Shown: positions 38,165-47,844 of the stretch, one piece after another
Position numbering within the stretch: the stretch's first letter is position 1
Layout: each line of letters begins with the position of its first letter
Source: Phycisphaerales bacterium
GTDB lineage: Bacteria > Planctomycetota > Phycisphaerae > Phycisphaerales > UBA1924
Assembly: GCA_017640485.1 (NCBI GenBank)
Contig: JAEPQP010000003.1
Span: 1 to 57,857 of the forward strand
Direction: 5' to 3'
DNA: 57,857 bases
The notes under the pieces: model-generated
What the model saw: only the letters and a program-made list of their open reading frames with translations
What the model was told of the DNA's origin: nothing
Databases searched by the model: none
Translations under genes and position numbers: made by a program

Positions 38165-40780
38165 GTGAAAGAGCACCTTCGATCCATGAAATCCGCATTG
38201 TCCGCAGCGCTTCTCGGCGCCTTGATCCTCGGGGTGAGCTCCATCACGGCTTCCCAAGCACACGCGACCGCACTGGCGCAACCAGAGGACGAGCCGATCG
38301 AAGAGATCCAGCCCGTTATGGACTGGGGGGAGAAGAAAGCAGAACCAGAGCGCCAACCCACGACAACCACCTCAACCAGCCGTGGGGTTGTGAAGTTTAG
38401 AGATCGCAACCGCGACACCGAGCCACAGGAGCCGACCGTGTCCTTCGGCGCCTTTTCTGAACCGATCGAACTCGCGACCCTGATCGACTTCGTCGGCGCT
38501 GCTCTGAACATCAACATCGTCGTCAAGGGCGCTCCAACGGGTGAGATCAGTTTCAACGCACCGGTCAGTGTCCCCAAGAGCCAACTGATTGATCTGCTCG
38601 ATGTCATGCTCGAGCAGTACTCGTTTACGATCGCGCACGAGCCGATCTCCGACTTCTGGATCGTCCAGCCGATCGCGGATGTGCGCCCGACGATGGGATC
38701 CGAACGCGCCAGCACACAGATCATCTCGACCCCCAACATCAAGCCCTCGCTCATCAAGCCCGCGCTGGACGCGGCGATCGGTGGATCAACCCAACCGGCA
38801 AGCAACACGAACAACTCGATCCTCCCGCTCGATGAGCTCGGCGTGCTGATCATCAACGCACCACCACGCGATATCTCACGCATCCGCTTGCTGGTCAATG
38901 AACTCCTCCGAATTGACGAGGACCAACGCTACATCCGCTTCGAGCTCAGCCACATCGCGGCTCCCGTCGCGCTCGAGCGTGCATCCGGACTGGTCGGCGG
39001 CAACAGCTCCGGGAACCAGCGCATCGCGCAGAACCCCAACAACCCGCAGGGAGGACTCGGGCTCACCGCCGCGTCGCTCTCGAACATGGCTGATCGCATC
39101 ACTGTGGACCCGCAAGGGAACGCGCTGATCTTCAAGGGGACCGACTCGGAAATCGCTCGCGTGCAGGAAGTCCTCGATGTCATCGATGTCCCCAACACCC
39201 TCGATCCCAAGAGCTACTTCGCGGGATCCGCGGCAGCACAGATCGCAGACATCGCTCGCAATCGTGGACTGGGTGAAGTCATCTCGATCTCTGATGAAAG
39301 CCAGAACCCCTTCGCGCAAGGGAATATCCGTCTTAACAACCAGAACGGGAACTTCTCGAATCAGCAGTCCTCCGCCAACACGGGTGGACCCGTGATGGTG
39401 GTCGATACCTCACGGGGTAACATCATCTACTACGGCACACCCGCGCAGCAGCAACAACTCTCCGATCTCATGGCGGAACTCAAAACCGAAGATGAACGCG
39501 TCGTGATCAAGGAGTATGTGCTCAACCACTCCGACGCGGAAGTCGTTGCGGAACTCATGACCGCGATCATCACTGGACAGCAGCAGACCGGCGAGTCTGA
39601 CTTCCTCCCCGGCGGATCATCCAACAACCGGAACAACTCCGCGCAGTTCGCGCGGGTCTTTGGACAGAGCGGTGGATCCGATGTCACCGCCGCGTTTGAC
39701 CCGGACATTGTCGCCGTGATCGCGGACCCCGACAACAACCAGGTCGTTGTTCGCGCACCGATCAAGCAGCAAGAAGACCTTGAGAAGTTGATCGATCGCC
39801 TGGATCGTCGCCGCCCGCAGGTGTTCCTGCAAGCGATGATTGTGTCGGTCACCGATACAGAGAACTTCACGCTCGCGTTCGAGTCCCAGATCAACGCGGG
39901 ACAGTTCGGGGTCAACACGGGCAGTTCCCTCTCGAGCCCACCCACTGGTGGCAGCTTCGGGGATCAGCGCGAGGTGGGCACCGGGCTCGCGGGTCTCACT
40001 GCCGCGGTCATCATGAGCAATCAGATCCCGATCATCATCAACGCGAACCAGACCAACTCCGATGTCCGGATCCTCTCGACTCCTCAACTGCTTGTCAATG
40101 ACAACCAAGAGTCCGAGATCGTGACCCTCTCCGAGCAACCGTTCCAAGAAATCTCGCAGGGCGACGGCGGCAATGTCACCGCGTTCGCAGGGTTCGCTGA
40201 AGCGGGGACCACGCTCCGCGTCACACCATCAATCTCCGATGGCGGATTCCTCCGACTGGAATACTTCGTCGAACTCTCGAACTTCACCGCCGCATCAGGA
40301 TCCGACGGATCACCACCGCCCCGTGACCGTAATACCGTCCAAGGCACCGCGACCATCCCATCGGACGCCACCATCGTCATCGGCGGGATCACAGTTGACA
40401 ATGTCCGCGACACCGTCATCAAGGTCCCGCTGCTCGGAGACATCCCGCTGGTGGGTGAACTCTTCAAGAACACCACCAAAGTCAACAGCAAGTCGAAGCT
40501 CTATGTCTTCCTCACGCCTCGGATCATGACGGATCCAAACTTCATCGACCTCAAGCTCATGAGCGAGGGGCCGTACGCTGAGATGGATCTTGACCCACGC
40601 GTCCCAGATCTCGAGCCGGTCAAGATCAACTCGTCGTCGATGTTCTCCCAAGACGACGATCGTCTGTCCGACGATCAGTTCCGGATGAACTCCTCTCGGC
40701 TCCCCGACGCTCCTGAGCGCGAGTCCGCGACGCCTTCCTTGTCGCCAGTCCTGATCGATCCAAGCGAGGGCACGGACTAA
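38165..40780 (+). CDS. gspD: Secretin GspD of a type II secretion system
   Basis: 871 residues from GTG 38165 (GGGAG upstream); ATG 38186 is an in-frame alternative. A signal peptide is followed by an N0/STN-like domain (FGAFSEPIELATLIDFVGAA, LNINIVVKGAPTG). Three N domains precede the secretin barrel (about 540-790) with VPLLGDIPLVGELFKNTTKV, KSKLYVFLTPRIM, the family signature. An Asn/Gln-rich insert (QNQNGNFSNQQS region, about 380-405) and an Asp/Ser-rich C-terminal tail are additions. It would form the outer-membrane pore. The gspE start lies 2 nt after its stop. Confidence 0.92.
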   Translation: MKEHLRSMKSALSAALLGALILGVSSITASQAHATALAQPEDEPIEEIQPVMDWGEKKAEPERQPTTTTSTSRGVVKFRDRNRDTEPQEPTVSFGAFSEPIELATLIDFVGAALNINIVVKGAPTGEISFNAPVSVPKSQLIDLLDVMLEQYSFTIAHEPISDFWIVQPIADVRPTMGSERASTQIISTPNIKPSLIKPALDAAIGGSTQPASNTNNSILPLDELGVLIINAPPRDISRIRLLVNELLRIDEDQRYIRFELSHIAAPVALERASGLVGGNSSGNQRIAQNPNNPQGGLGLTAASLSNMADRITVDPQGNALIFKGTDSEIARVQEVLDVIDVPNTLDPKSYFAGSAAAQIADIARNRGLGEVISISDESQNPFAQGNIRLNNQNGNFSNQQSSANTGGPVMVVDTSRGNIIYYGTPAQQQQLSDLMAELKTEDERVVIKEYVLNHSDAEVVAELMTAIITGQQQTGESDFLPGGSSNNRNNSAQFARVFGQSGGSDVTAAFDPDIVAVIADPDNNQVVVRAPIKQQEDLEKLIDRLDRRRPQVFLQAMIVSVTDTENFTLAFESQINAGQFGVNTGSSLSSPPTGGSFGDQREVGTGLAGLTAAVIMSNQIPIIINANQTNSDVRILSTPQLLVNDNQESEIVTLSEQPFQEISQGDGGNVTAFAGFAEAGTTLRVTPSISDGGFLRLEYFVELSNFTAASGSDGSPPPRDRNTVQGTATIPSDATIVIGGITVDNVRDTVIKVPLLGDIPLVGELFKNTTKVNSKSKLYVFLTPRIMTDPNFIDLKLMSEGPYAEMDLDPRVPDLEPVKINSSSMFSQDDDRLSDDQFRMNSSRLPDAPERESATPSLSPVLIDPSEGTD

Positions 40781-40782
40781 GC

Positions 40783-42498
40783 ATGGGCAAGCGAAACGGA
40801 TTGGCAAAGCGGAACAAGAACAGCGACGGCTCGCTCGCTCGCAGCGCCGATGTCGCGCCCGTCGTGGTTGATGCGTGGGACGACGCGGCCCGCGCCCTGG
40901 GTCCACTGAAACTCTCAGGAGACCAGCTCAAGGTCTTCGCATCGATCGACGGCTCCGACGACGAGCCTTGGGATGTGATGCTCCAGTCGCTGGCGCTCGA
41001 TGAGTCCAGCGCCCTCAAACTGCTCTCCGAGCGTACAGGTCTCGCGTACGAGCAGGAACCGAAGCTCACCGATTCCGCGTCGCGCTTCTACGAGCTGATC
41101 GATCCAACCAAAGCACGCAGTGTCCAGATCGCGTGTATCGAACGGGATGGACCGACTTTCGTGATCGCGACCTCGCGTCCGATGCAGCCCAGCGTGTTCA
41201 CGATGCTCGAAGACGAGCTCGACGCGCCGATCCGGATCGTGCTGAGCCCGCGTGCTGCGGTCGCGAACCTCATCAACCGCGGATACGAACAACGAGGTGA
41301 TCTCGTTACCGAGATCGTCGAAGACATCCCGCTCGACCAATCCGCAATCGAGTCCGCTGCGGGCGCGATCGGGAAGACCACCGACCTGCTCGCTCAGGCG
41401 CGCCAGACTCCCGTCATCCGACTTGTGAACATGATCCTGTTCGAGGCACTGCGCCGTGGTGCGTCGGATGTCCATGTCCACCCGATGGAAGAGCGCCTCG
41501 CGATCCGTCTCCGCATCGACGGCATGCTCGTTGACGCGTTCTCCCCACCACTCACGCTCGCTCCTGCGATCTCCTCGCGTCTCAAGGTCATGACGGAACT
41601 GGACATCGCGAACCGCCACTCGCCGCAGGACGGACAGACAACCGTCCGGATCGGGTCCAAGAAGATCGACATCCGCTTGTCCGTCATCCCGACGATCTTT
41701 GGCGAACGCATCGTTCTTCGTCTGCTCGATCAATCAAACCAAGAACTCGATCTCGACGCTGTAGGTATGGCTAAACCCATGCAGACCAAACTCATGGACT
41801 GCGTCGAGCGTCCGAACGGGATCCTCCTCGTCACCGGACCGACTGGTTCAGGGAAAACAACAACGCTCTACGCGGCACTAGGTCGGATCGATCGCGCATC
41901 ACGCAATGTCATGACCATCGAAGACCCGGTCGAGTACCACCTCGATGGCATCTCCCAGATGCAGGTCAACACCAAACGACAGGTCACCTTCGCGACCGGT
42001 CTGCGTTCCTTGCTCCGTCAGGACCCCGATGTGATCCTCGTCGGTGAAATCCGCGATCCTGAAACCGCACAGCTCGCGATCCAAGCATCGCTCACCGGCC
42101 ACTTCGTGCTCGCAACACTCCACACCAACGATGCGCCCAGCGCGATCCCGCGTCTGCTGGACATCGGTGTTGAGCCGTACCTCGTGACAAGCTCGCTGCT
42201 GGGCGTGCTCGCCCAGCGCCTCCTGCGCCGACTCTGCACCACTTGCCAAGGTACCGGTGTTCACAACGGCGAGAAGTGCGAGACCTGCTTCGGGACTGGG
42301 TACAAGGGACGACTCGCGGCCCACGAACTCATGCTCATGAACGACACCCTCCGCAAACTCACCTCCGAGCGCGCCGACGGCGTCACGCTCTACGAAGCCG
42401 CGGTCGATTCCGGATTCGAGCCCATGAAGGTTGACGCAATGGCGAAGGTTCAGCAGGGACTGACCGATGAAGCGGAAGTCTTCCGCGTTCTGCACTAA
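40783..42498 (+). CDS. gspE: Type II secretion / type IV pilus assembly ATPase GspE/PilB
   Basis: 571 residues. The N-terminal MshEN-like domain (about 60-180) precedes the ATPase: Walker A TGPTGSGKTTTLY (352-359 core), Asp box, Walker B VILVGEIRDPETAQLA (from 417), His box LATLHTNDA. A zinc motif CTTCQGTG (Cys485, Cys488) and CETCFGTG (Cys499, Cys502) follows, as in GspE/PilB. It energises pseudopilus or pilus assembly. It starts 2 nt after gspD. No gspC, F, G or O gene lies in the window, so the remaining machinery must be elsewhere. Confidence 0.93.
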   Translation: MGKRNGLAKRNKNSDGSLARSADVAPVVVDAWDDAARALGPLKLSGDQLKVFASIDGSDDEPWDVMLQSLALDESSALKLLSERTGLAYEQEPKLTDSASRFYELIDPTKARSVQIACIERDGPTFVIATSRPMQPSVFTMLEDELDAPIRIVLSPRAAVANLINRGYEQRGDLVTEIVEDIPLDQSAIESAAGAIGKTTDLLAQARQTPVIRLVNMILFEALRRGASDVHVHPMEERLAIRLRIDGMLVDAFSPPLTLAPAISSRLKVMTELDIANRHSPQDGQTTVRIGSKKIDIRLSVIPTIFGERIVLRLLDQSNQELDLDAVGMAKPMQTKLMDCVERPNGILLVTGPTGSGKTTTLYAALGRIDRASRNVMTIEDPVEYHLDGISQMQVNTKRQVTFATGLRSLLRQDPDVILVGEIRDPETAQLAIQASLTGHFVLATLHTNDAPSAIPRLLDIGVEPYLVTSSLLGVLAQRLLRRLCTTCQGTGVHNGEKCETCFGTGYKGRLAAHELMLMNDTLRKLTSERADGVTLYEAAVDSGFEPMKVDAMAKVQQGLTDEAEVFRVLH

Positions 42499-42505
42499 CG
42501 ATTGA

Positions 42506-42991
42506 TTACAGACCGCCGATACACAAAAACCCGATTACACCAAGCGCGAAGATAAGCAAGATCATCGAAAGTGCGCCATAGCCATCTCTTACACGATCTT
42601 GATGCCGATTATAAAACGGGAGACGACTGTCTTCGTTCGCGTACAAGCGAGATCGGATCAGCAAGTTCAAACCGGCAATGACAGCGATGCCGACCGAGAC
42701 TGCGATGCGGCTTGGCCATTGGATCTGATTCTGTGTAACCAACACGACCAATGCAATGATGCCGATCGCGGCACTCAGTACGAACGAGATCTCTTTATAC
42801 ATGCCGTACTCAATATCTTCAACCTTGAGGTATGAATCAAGATCTGCTTGAAGTTGATCGGCTGTACCTAAACGCAGTTTCTTGCCGCACTCAGAGCACC
42901 GGGCTTTCTTTAAACCACGAAGGTTGTAGCTACAGTGGGGACAAGCCACATCGTGACTCTCGAAAAACTGCCTCTGACGAAGATTCAGCAT
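42506..42991 (-). CDS. Zinc-ribbon membrane protein (CxxC...CxEC type)
   Basis: 161 residues from ATG 42991. The N-terminal CPHCSYNLRGLKKARCSECG is a zinc ribbon of the planctomycete type (two Cys pairs around Y.L.GL). After a charged linker there are three to four membrane helices. The same ribbon occurs in the larger protein ending at 55910. Codon use is A/T-richer than gspE. The longer frame to 43045 would overlap the divergent acetyltransferase gene. Function unknown. Confidence 0.72.
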   Translation of the reverse strand: MLNLRQRQFFESHDVACPHCSYNLRGLKKARCSECGKKLRLGTADQLQADLDSYLKVEDIEYGMYKEISFVLSAAIGIIALVVLVTQNQIQWPSRIAVSVGIAVIAGLNLLIRSRLYANEDSRLPFYNRHQDRVRDGYGALSMILLIFALGVIGFLCIGGL

Positions 42992-42997
42992 GAGTCC

Positions 42998-43003
42998 AGT
43001 ATA
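42998..43003 (-). promoter_or_regulatory. -10-like TATACT 6 nt before zinc-ribbon gene
   Basis: Minus strand TATACT (5 of 6 to TATAAT), then GGACTC, then ATG 42991. No Shine-Dalgarno. Same hexamer and spacing as the other zinc-ribbon gene (57289). Confidence 0.55.
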
Positions 43004-43032
43004 TCGTTCACTCTGCAGACGAGGAGTGAACC

Positions 43033-43629
43033 ATGAACCGATCAAAACCTATGCAAACCCAACCCATCACGCTTTCAAGTAGCCTTATTCGACTTGAACC
43101 CATCGACTTCTCCCACTGTGATGATCTTGTCGAAGCACTCGATGACCGAACCTTTCACTACATGCCGATGCGATCTTCAGTACGCACCAAGAGCGAAGTC
43201 CGCAGATACATCGAGTTCCAGCAGCGACGGACCGACACGATCGCGTACGCTGTGATTGACCAATCCACCGGAAGAGCAATCGGTTCAACCAGCTACATGA
43301 ACATCCGCGCCGAGCATTACGGGCTTGAGATCGGTTCGACTTGGATCACCGCATCAGCGCGAGGCACCAAGATCAACCCATCCATGAAGTACCTCATGCT
43401 CAAGCACGCGTTCGAAGAACTCGGCGCGATCCGTGTGGAACTCAAAACGGATGCACGCAACGTACAGTCACGGGCCGCGATCCTCAAGCTTGGTGCAGTG
43501 TTCGAGGGTTTGACCCGCAACCACCTCATCATGCCCGACGGTCACTACCGGGATTCCGCGGTGTACTCGATCATCCCGGACCAATGGGAATCAGTCTCCA
43601 CACAGTTGCTCGAACGCATCAATGCTTAA
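43033..43629 (+). CDS. GNAT N-acetyltransferase (RimJ/RimL type)
   Basis: 198 residues. It contains IRLEPIDFSHCDDLVEAL, YAVIDQSTGRAIGSTSYMNI, the acetyl-CoA region WITASARGTKINPSMKYLML, and NVQSRAAILKLGAVFEGLTR, as in RimL-like enzymes that acetylate N-termini or small amines. GGAG precedes the ATG. The K-INPSMK loop departs from the usual Q/RGxG form, which is common in the RimJ branch. Monocistronic, followed by a strong hairpin. Confidence 0.88.
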   Translation: MNRSKPMQTQPITLSSSLIRLEPIDFSHCDDLVEALDDRTFHYMPMRSSVRTKSEVRRYIEFQQRRTDTIAYAVIDQSTGRAIGSTSYMNIRAEHYGLEIGSTWITASARGTKINPSMKYLMLKHAFEELGAIRVELKTDARNVQSRAAILKLGAVFEGLTRNHLIMPDGHYRDSAVYSIIPDQWESVSTQLLERINA

Positions 43630-43636
43630 AAACAGA

Positions 43637-43666
43637 TGCCCCCGCTTGCATTCACAAGCGGGGGCA
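43637..43666. terminator. Strong hairpin after acetyltransferase gene
   Basis: A perfect 12-bp stem TGCCCCCGCTTG (43637-43648) / CAAGCGGGGGCA (43655-43666), 6-nt loop. The T-tract is on the minus strand side (TTTTT at 43629-43633 complement), so it may end aroC transcripts (215 bp away) better than plus-strand ones. Confidence 0.65.
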
Positions 43667-43880
43667 AATGAGGAGCACGGCATCAAGCCCGAAGGCGATG
43701 CCGCACGAGAGAGAGCACCGTGACATCGCACAGTCACATATTGTGCATATACATAGTTCGACGATCTAATCACAATCGACACACCATTGGTGGAGCGAAT
43801 TTCATCGCAATAGAACAATCAAGCAGTTCTTGCGTCGATGTTCGTATTGCGTTTGTGGGGGTTCCCCGCAAGAGCGCGGA

Positions 43881-45101
43881 TTATGCGATCACTGTTCCTG
43901 AGTCATCCTCAGGAAGATCGAGCGGGAGTGTTCGAGCGACATCCAGGAACGCGTCGTAGTTACCGCGTGTTTCGATCACGCTGTCGCCACCGAACTTCTC
44001 GAGGAACGCCGCCGCGACCTCAAACGCGACCACATTCTCCATCACCACACTCGCCGCGGAGACGGCGCAGATGTCACTCCGCTCGTACTGCGATTCCTCG
44101 GCTTGTTTCGTGTTCAGATCAATACTCGGGAGCCCCTGCAGCAAAGTCGCGATGGGTTTCATGGTCCCGGTCACGACGATCGGCTGCCCATTGGTCATCC
44201 CGCCCTCGAGCCCACCCGCGTTGTTGGAGGATCGCGTGAATCCGAGCGATGCGGTCCCCGCTTGCGACGAATCAAACGCAATCGGATCATGGAGCTGCGA
44301 CCCGAGCCGCTTAGAGCACTCCGCGCCCAGACCGATCCCGACACTCTTGAACGCTTGGATCCCCATCACCGCGCCCCCGATGCGTGCATCGAGTTTTTCG
44401 TACCAGTTCATCGACGAGCCGATCCCTGGAGGACATCCGAACACATGGCATTCGACATCGCCCCCAACCGTGTCCTTGTCGATCTTCGTCTGACGGATGA
44501 TCGCGCACTGCTGTTCAGTGGTCGCTTCATCGAGTGTGTAGGTCGCCGATTCATCGCGTGCTGCAATCAGCGCCCCGAGTTGATCATGCGAGACGGAAAC
44601 ATCAGTATGCGCATCGAGGATCGATCGGACAAACCCGAACACATCCACCTCGAAGACTTCTTTGAGGAGCAAGCGCCCGATACAACTCGCCGCGACTCTC
44701 GCGGCGGTCTCGCGTGCGCTCGCTCGCTCGAGCGTCTCCCGGCAATCGGTCGTCAGCCACTTGATCGAACCCGACAGATCCGCATGACCCGGACGCGGAC
44801 GATAGACCGGTGGGGTCCGCTCCAGATCATCCAATCGTGAATCACGATTCTTGATCAGCATCGTGATCGGCGATCCGATGGACTTGCCCATCCTCACCCC
44901 GGTCAGGATTTCGACCGTATCCGTTTCGAGCTTCTGGCGCCCGCCCCGACCGTAGCCGCCTTGCCTCCTCGCGAGTTCTCTGTTGATGACCTCGGTATCG
45001 ATCGTCAACCCCGCCGGTACGCCGAGCACGGTCGCGACAAGTCCAGGCCCGTGCGATTCACCGGCGGTCTGGTAGCGGAGTCTGGGAGCGTAGTGCGTCA
45101 T
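43881..45101 (-). CDS. aroC: Chorismate synthase
   Basis: 406 residues. Family motifs are TAGESHGPGLVATVLGVPAG, RQGGYGRGGRQ, SARETAARVAASCIG and GLEGGMTNGQPIVV. It makes chorismate from EPSP using reduced FMN. GGAGAG precedes the ATG. The C-terminal 20 residues (LDVARTLPLDLPEDDSGTVI) are an extension. pheA and pdxA lie elsewhere in the window but are not contiguous. Strand and distance suggest separate transcripts. Confidence 0.97.
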   Translation of the reverse strand: MTHYAPRLRYQTAGESHGPGLVATVLGVPAGLTIDTEVINRELARRQGGYGRGGRQKLETDTVEILTGVRMGKSIGSPITMLIKNRDSRLDDLERTPPVYRPRPGHADLSGSIKWLTTDCRETLERASARETAARVAASCIGRLLLKEVFEVDVFGFVRSILDAHTDVSVSHDQLGALIAARDESATYTLDEATTEQQCAIIRQTKIDKDTVGGDVECHVFGCPPGIGSSMNWYEKLDARIGGAVMGIQAFKSVGIGLGAECSKRLGSQLHDPIAFDSSQAGTASLGFTRSSNNAGGLEGGMTNGQPIVVTGTMKPIATLLQGLPSIDLNTKQAEESQYERSDICAVSAASVVMENVVAFEVAAAFLEKFGGDSVIETRGNYDAFLDVARTLPLDLPEDDSGTVIA

Positions 45102-45148
45102 ATCTCTCTCCGATCGGTCATTTTGGGTGCCCAGTTCATTGAATCAGT

Positions 45149-47413
45149 CTATTCAAAGAGCGGGAGAATGTTGGAGTATTGGTCCGTCCAGATCCGCACA
45201 TCAAACTCGGGCTGCTCCATGACCTGCATCCCCGCTCGGGAGAGCGCGACCGCTGTTTCTCGGTTCTTCGTCAGCGCCATCCAAGTTGAGGGTAACCAGT
45301 ACTGGCGCTGGTTCTCATCAATCTCGCTCATTAATTGATCTCTGTAGAGCACAATCGATTCATGCGCATCACCGAGCCGGAACACCAGCGGGTGAAGATT
45401 CAGGTGCCGATTCGAGATATGGATGAGCACGACACCATCATCCGTGATCCGATCGAAGTACAGCCCCACCGCTTCCTGCGTGAGCAGGTGGACGGGGATC
45501 GAATCGGAACTGAACGCGTCGATGATCAATAGGTCGTATGGCTCTTCGCCGCGAGTGCGCTCTTGCTCGAGTAGCAGCCGACCATCACCAAGCTCCACTG
45601 AGAGTTCACCCTGCGCGTCGGTCAGGTAACTGAAATACTCCGGATCCTGAGCAATGTCCGCGACTCCCGGATCGATCTCAAAGTAGTTGATCAGATCGGT
45701 TTCTCGATTGAACGCCGCGACCGCTCCGGTTCCGAGTCCCACCGCGCCCACCCGCATACCCAGCGGACGCATCCCCTGCACAGCACGGACGGTCATCCCG
45801 CAGGGTCCCATCGGGTTGTAGTACCCCTGAGGCACTGCAGGACCGATCCGATCCGGATCGATCACTTCGATCCCATGATCCGTCGTGCCGTGCTGGAGTG
45901 ATCGGATCACCGTCCACTCAAGCGTGACTGGATCAACATACCCCTTGTCCACAACACTGAGCACGCCGTAGAAAGTCCGCTCACGATAGAGTGTGTTGGG
46001 ATCAGCAAACTCCTCGATCGCAGACACACCAACCGGAACCAGCAGGAGCAGCACGCTCGCGAGCCCGTCCCGCCATGAAAGGATCAACAACAGCATCGGG
46101 ATCAGGACCATCAACACAAAGATGATAATCGGAGTCCATTCCATCAAGCCGACCGCCCGGATCAGTTGGGACGCCATCATCCCGCTCAGGACAACCAAGA
46201 CCAGCGACACAAATGGCAATGCATACCGAACCAGCTTTGCCCGCTTCCGATCCTTTGGCTCCGAGATCGTGCTGATCGTCCTCCAAGGCAACAATGCCGC
46301 TGCGCACAGCAATGCGATCTGATACTCCCAAGTCGTCTGAAAGACCAACGGAGCAACGATGCCGTTGAAAAACCCCCCGAGCGCTCCACCGATCGACATG
46401 ACCAGATAAAACTCAGTAAGGTGCGATACCCGAGGCCGATCCGCCGAGAGCATGCCGTGCCCGAGCAATCCGACTGTTGTGAGAAGAATCATCTGAACCG
46501 CGATGACCGCCTCGATCGAGGCGATCGATTGGATCCGAATCGCAACAAGCACCCCCGCGCCGATCAACGCCGCGACGACCGGCTTGCGCATCGAATCGAC
46601 CAGTCTTTCCGCATTGACCGCGAACGCGATGATCATCGTCACCAGATACACCGCGAGCGGGAGCACCCAGAGCATCGGGAACGACGCGATATCCATCGAG
46701 ATGTGACTCGTCACCCCGAGCAGCATAGTCGAAGGTACAAACGCATAGAACATCCAACGGAGACGTCGCTTCCAACTGATCGAATCATTCTCAGTCGATT
46801 CGTCCTCTTTCGAGCCCTCACCACTCCCCGATCGCGTCATCATGATCGCGCCAGCGGAAAGCACCACAAAGAGCCCAAACCCTCCAAGCCAGACCATCCG
46901 CTGTGTGTCCAGCCCAATCATCGGCTCGATCACAAACGGGTACGCGAGCAACCCGATCAGACTCCCCGCATTACTCGCGGCATACAAAAAGTAAGGATCG
47001 TGCGCACGAGCGTGACCCGTCCGCGCGAACCACCCCTGCACCAACGGCCCCGCACTCGAGATCATGAAGAACGGCAACCCCGATACCAGCAACAACTGCA
47101 AGATCAACCAAGGTACCGGGAAAGTCGAGGCCTCTGGAGGGGGCGTGGGGGTGTCGTACAGAACTCCCGCGACCAACGCAACCACGAGCATCGCAACATG
47201 ACCAACCAACTGCACCTTCCGAGGAACGCGCTTCATCACAAAGTGTGCGTAGAGATATCCCAGCAGCAGCACAGTCTGGTAGAACAGCATACAGGTTGTC
47301 CAGACCGATGAACTCCCACCAAAGACCGGGAGCAAACTCTTGGCGACCATCGGCTGGACCGAAAACAGCAGCGTCGCTGAGAGGAACACAGTAGCGATAA
47401 AGTACAGAACCAT
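45149..47413 (-). CDS. Polytopic membrane protein fused to spermidine-synthase-like methyltransferase domain
   Basis: 754 residues. About 14 membrane helices (1-480) are followed by a soluble spermidine/spermine synthase-like domain (about 500-740). The latter has RVGAVGLGTGAVAAFNRET as the SAM or dcSAM binding loop and YDLLIIDAFSSDSIPVHLLT. Proteins of this fused type are common in Proteobacteria and Planctomycetes and are not proven to make spermidine. The product could be an unusual polyamine or a methylated lipid. GGAG precedes the ATG. It is divergent from the BFD-like gene, with 103 bp between. Confidence 0.85.
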   Translation of the reverse strand: MVLYFIATVFLSATLLFSVQPMVAKSLLPVFGGSSSVWTTCMLFYQTVLLLGYLYAHFVMKRVPRKVQLVGHVAMLVVALVAGVLYDTPTPPPEASTFPVPWLILQLLLVSGLPFFMISSAGPLVQGWFARTGHARAHDPYFLYAASNAGSLIGLLAYPFVIEPMIGLDTQRMVWLGGFGLFVVLSAGAIMMTRSGSGEGSKEDESTENDSISWKRRLRWMFYAFVPSTMLLGVTSHISMDIASFPMLWVLPLAVYLVTMIIAFAVNAERLVDSMRKPVVAALIGAGVLVAIRIQSIASIEAVIAVQMILLTTVGLLGHGMLSADRPRVSHLTEFYLVMSIGGALGGFFNGIVAPLVFQTTWEYQIALLCAAALLPWRTISTISEPKDRKRAKLVRYALPFVSLVLVVLSGMMASQLIRAVGLMEWTPIIIFVLMVLIPMLLLILSWRDGLASVLLLLVPVGVSAIEEFADPNTLYRERTFYGVLSVVDKGYVDPVTLEWTVIRSLQHGTTDHGIEVIDPDRIGPAVPQGYYNPMGPCGMTVRAVQGMRPLGMRVGAVGLGTGAVAAFNRETDLINYFEIDPGVADIAQDPEYFSYLTDAQGELSVELGDGRLLLEQERTRGEEPYDLLIIDAFSSDSIPVHLLTQEAVGLYFDRITDDGVVLIHISNRHLNLHPLVFRLGDAHESIVLYRDQLMSEIDENQRQYWLPSTWMALTKNRETAVALSRAGMQVMEQPEFDVRIWTDQYSNILPLFE

Positions 47414-47516
47414 TCACGCTCCAACTCTGAGCAATACAGACCAACCAAGACCCTATACAATAGCACAATCAGCGACTTGACCTGAACTCACCAGTTCTGA
47501 ACCCGGAGCACGCTCA

Positions 47517-47804
47517 ATGAAACCGACCGATGATGTCTGCCTGTGCTTCCATGTGCCGCTGGTCAAAATCCGCGGCTATCTTGCTCGCGAGGATCCAAAG
47601 GTCGCGTCGCTGATCTCCGAGTGCCTCGGAGCCGGGACCGGATGCGGCTGGTGCGTTCCTTATCTGAAAGATCTCCACGCGCAGCACAAAGCCGGTCAGA
47701 CCCCCACCATCGAGGGATCCGCGCAGGACTACTCAGCGGGCAGACTCCGCTTCCGCAAAGACGGATCGCGTGATCAACAACGTGATCAGCAAGAAGAATC
47801 TTGA
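47517..47804 (+). CDS. BFD-like [2Fe-2S] protein
   Basis: 95 residues. It has the bacterioferritin-associated ferredoxin pattern: VCLCFHVPLVKIRGYLARED with CxC, then GAGTGCGWCVPYL with CxxC, about 32 residues apart. Such domains bind a [2Fe-2S] cluster and donate electrons or act as redox sensors, as in Bfd and NirB. The tail is hydrophilic and low-complexity (RKDGSRDQQRDQQEES). GGAG lies 8 nt before the ATG. No bacterioferritin gene is adjacent. Confidence 0.82.
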   Translation: MKPTDDVCLCFHVPLVKIRGYLAREDPKVASLISECLGAGTGCGWCVPYLKDLHAQHKAGQTPTIEGSAQDYSAGRLRFRKDGSRDQQRDQQEES

Positions 47805-47844
47805 ATCCATCCGAGCCATCTTTCGATGACCCGGACAGGTGTGT

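Noticed and set aside
37851-38168. Two overlapping small ORFs on opposite strands before gspD
   Set aside because: Neither has a ribosome-binding site or -10 hexamer at the start, and neither product resembles a known protein.
46166-47311. 381-codon plus-strand frame
   Set aside because: Antisense to the spermidine-synthase-like gene; Arg/His/Gln-rich composition without any domain.
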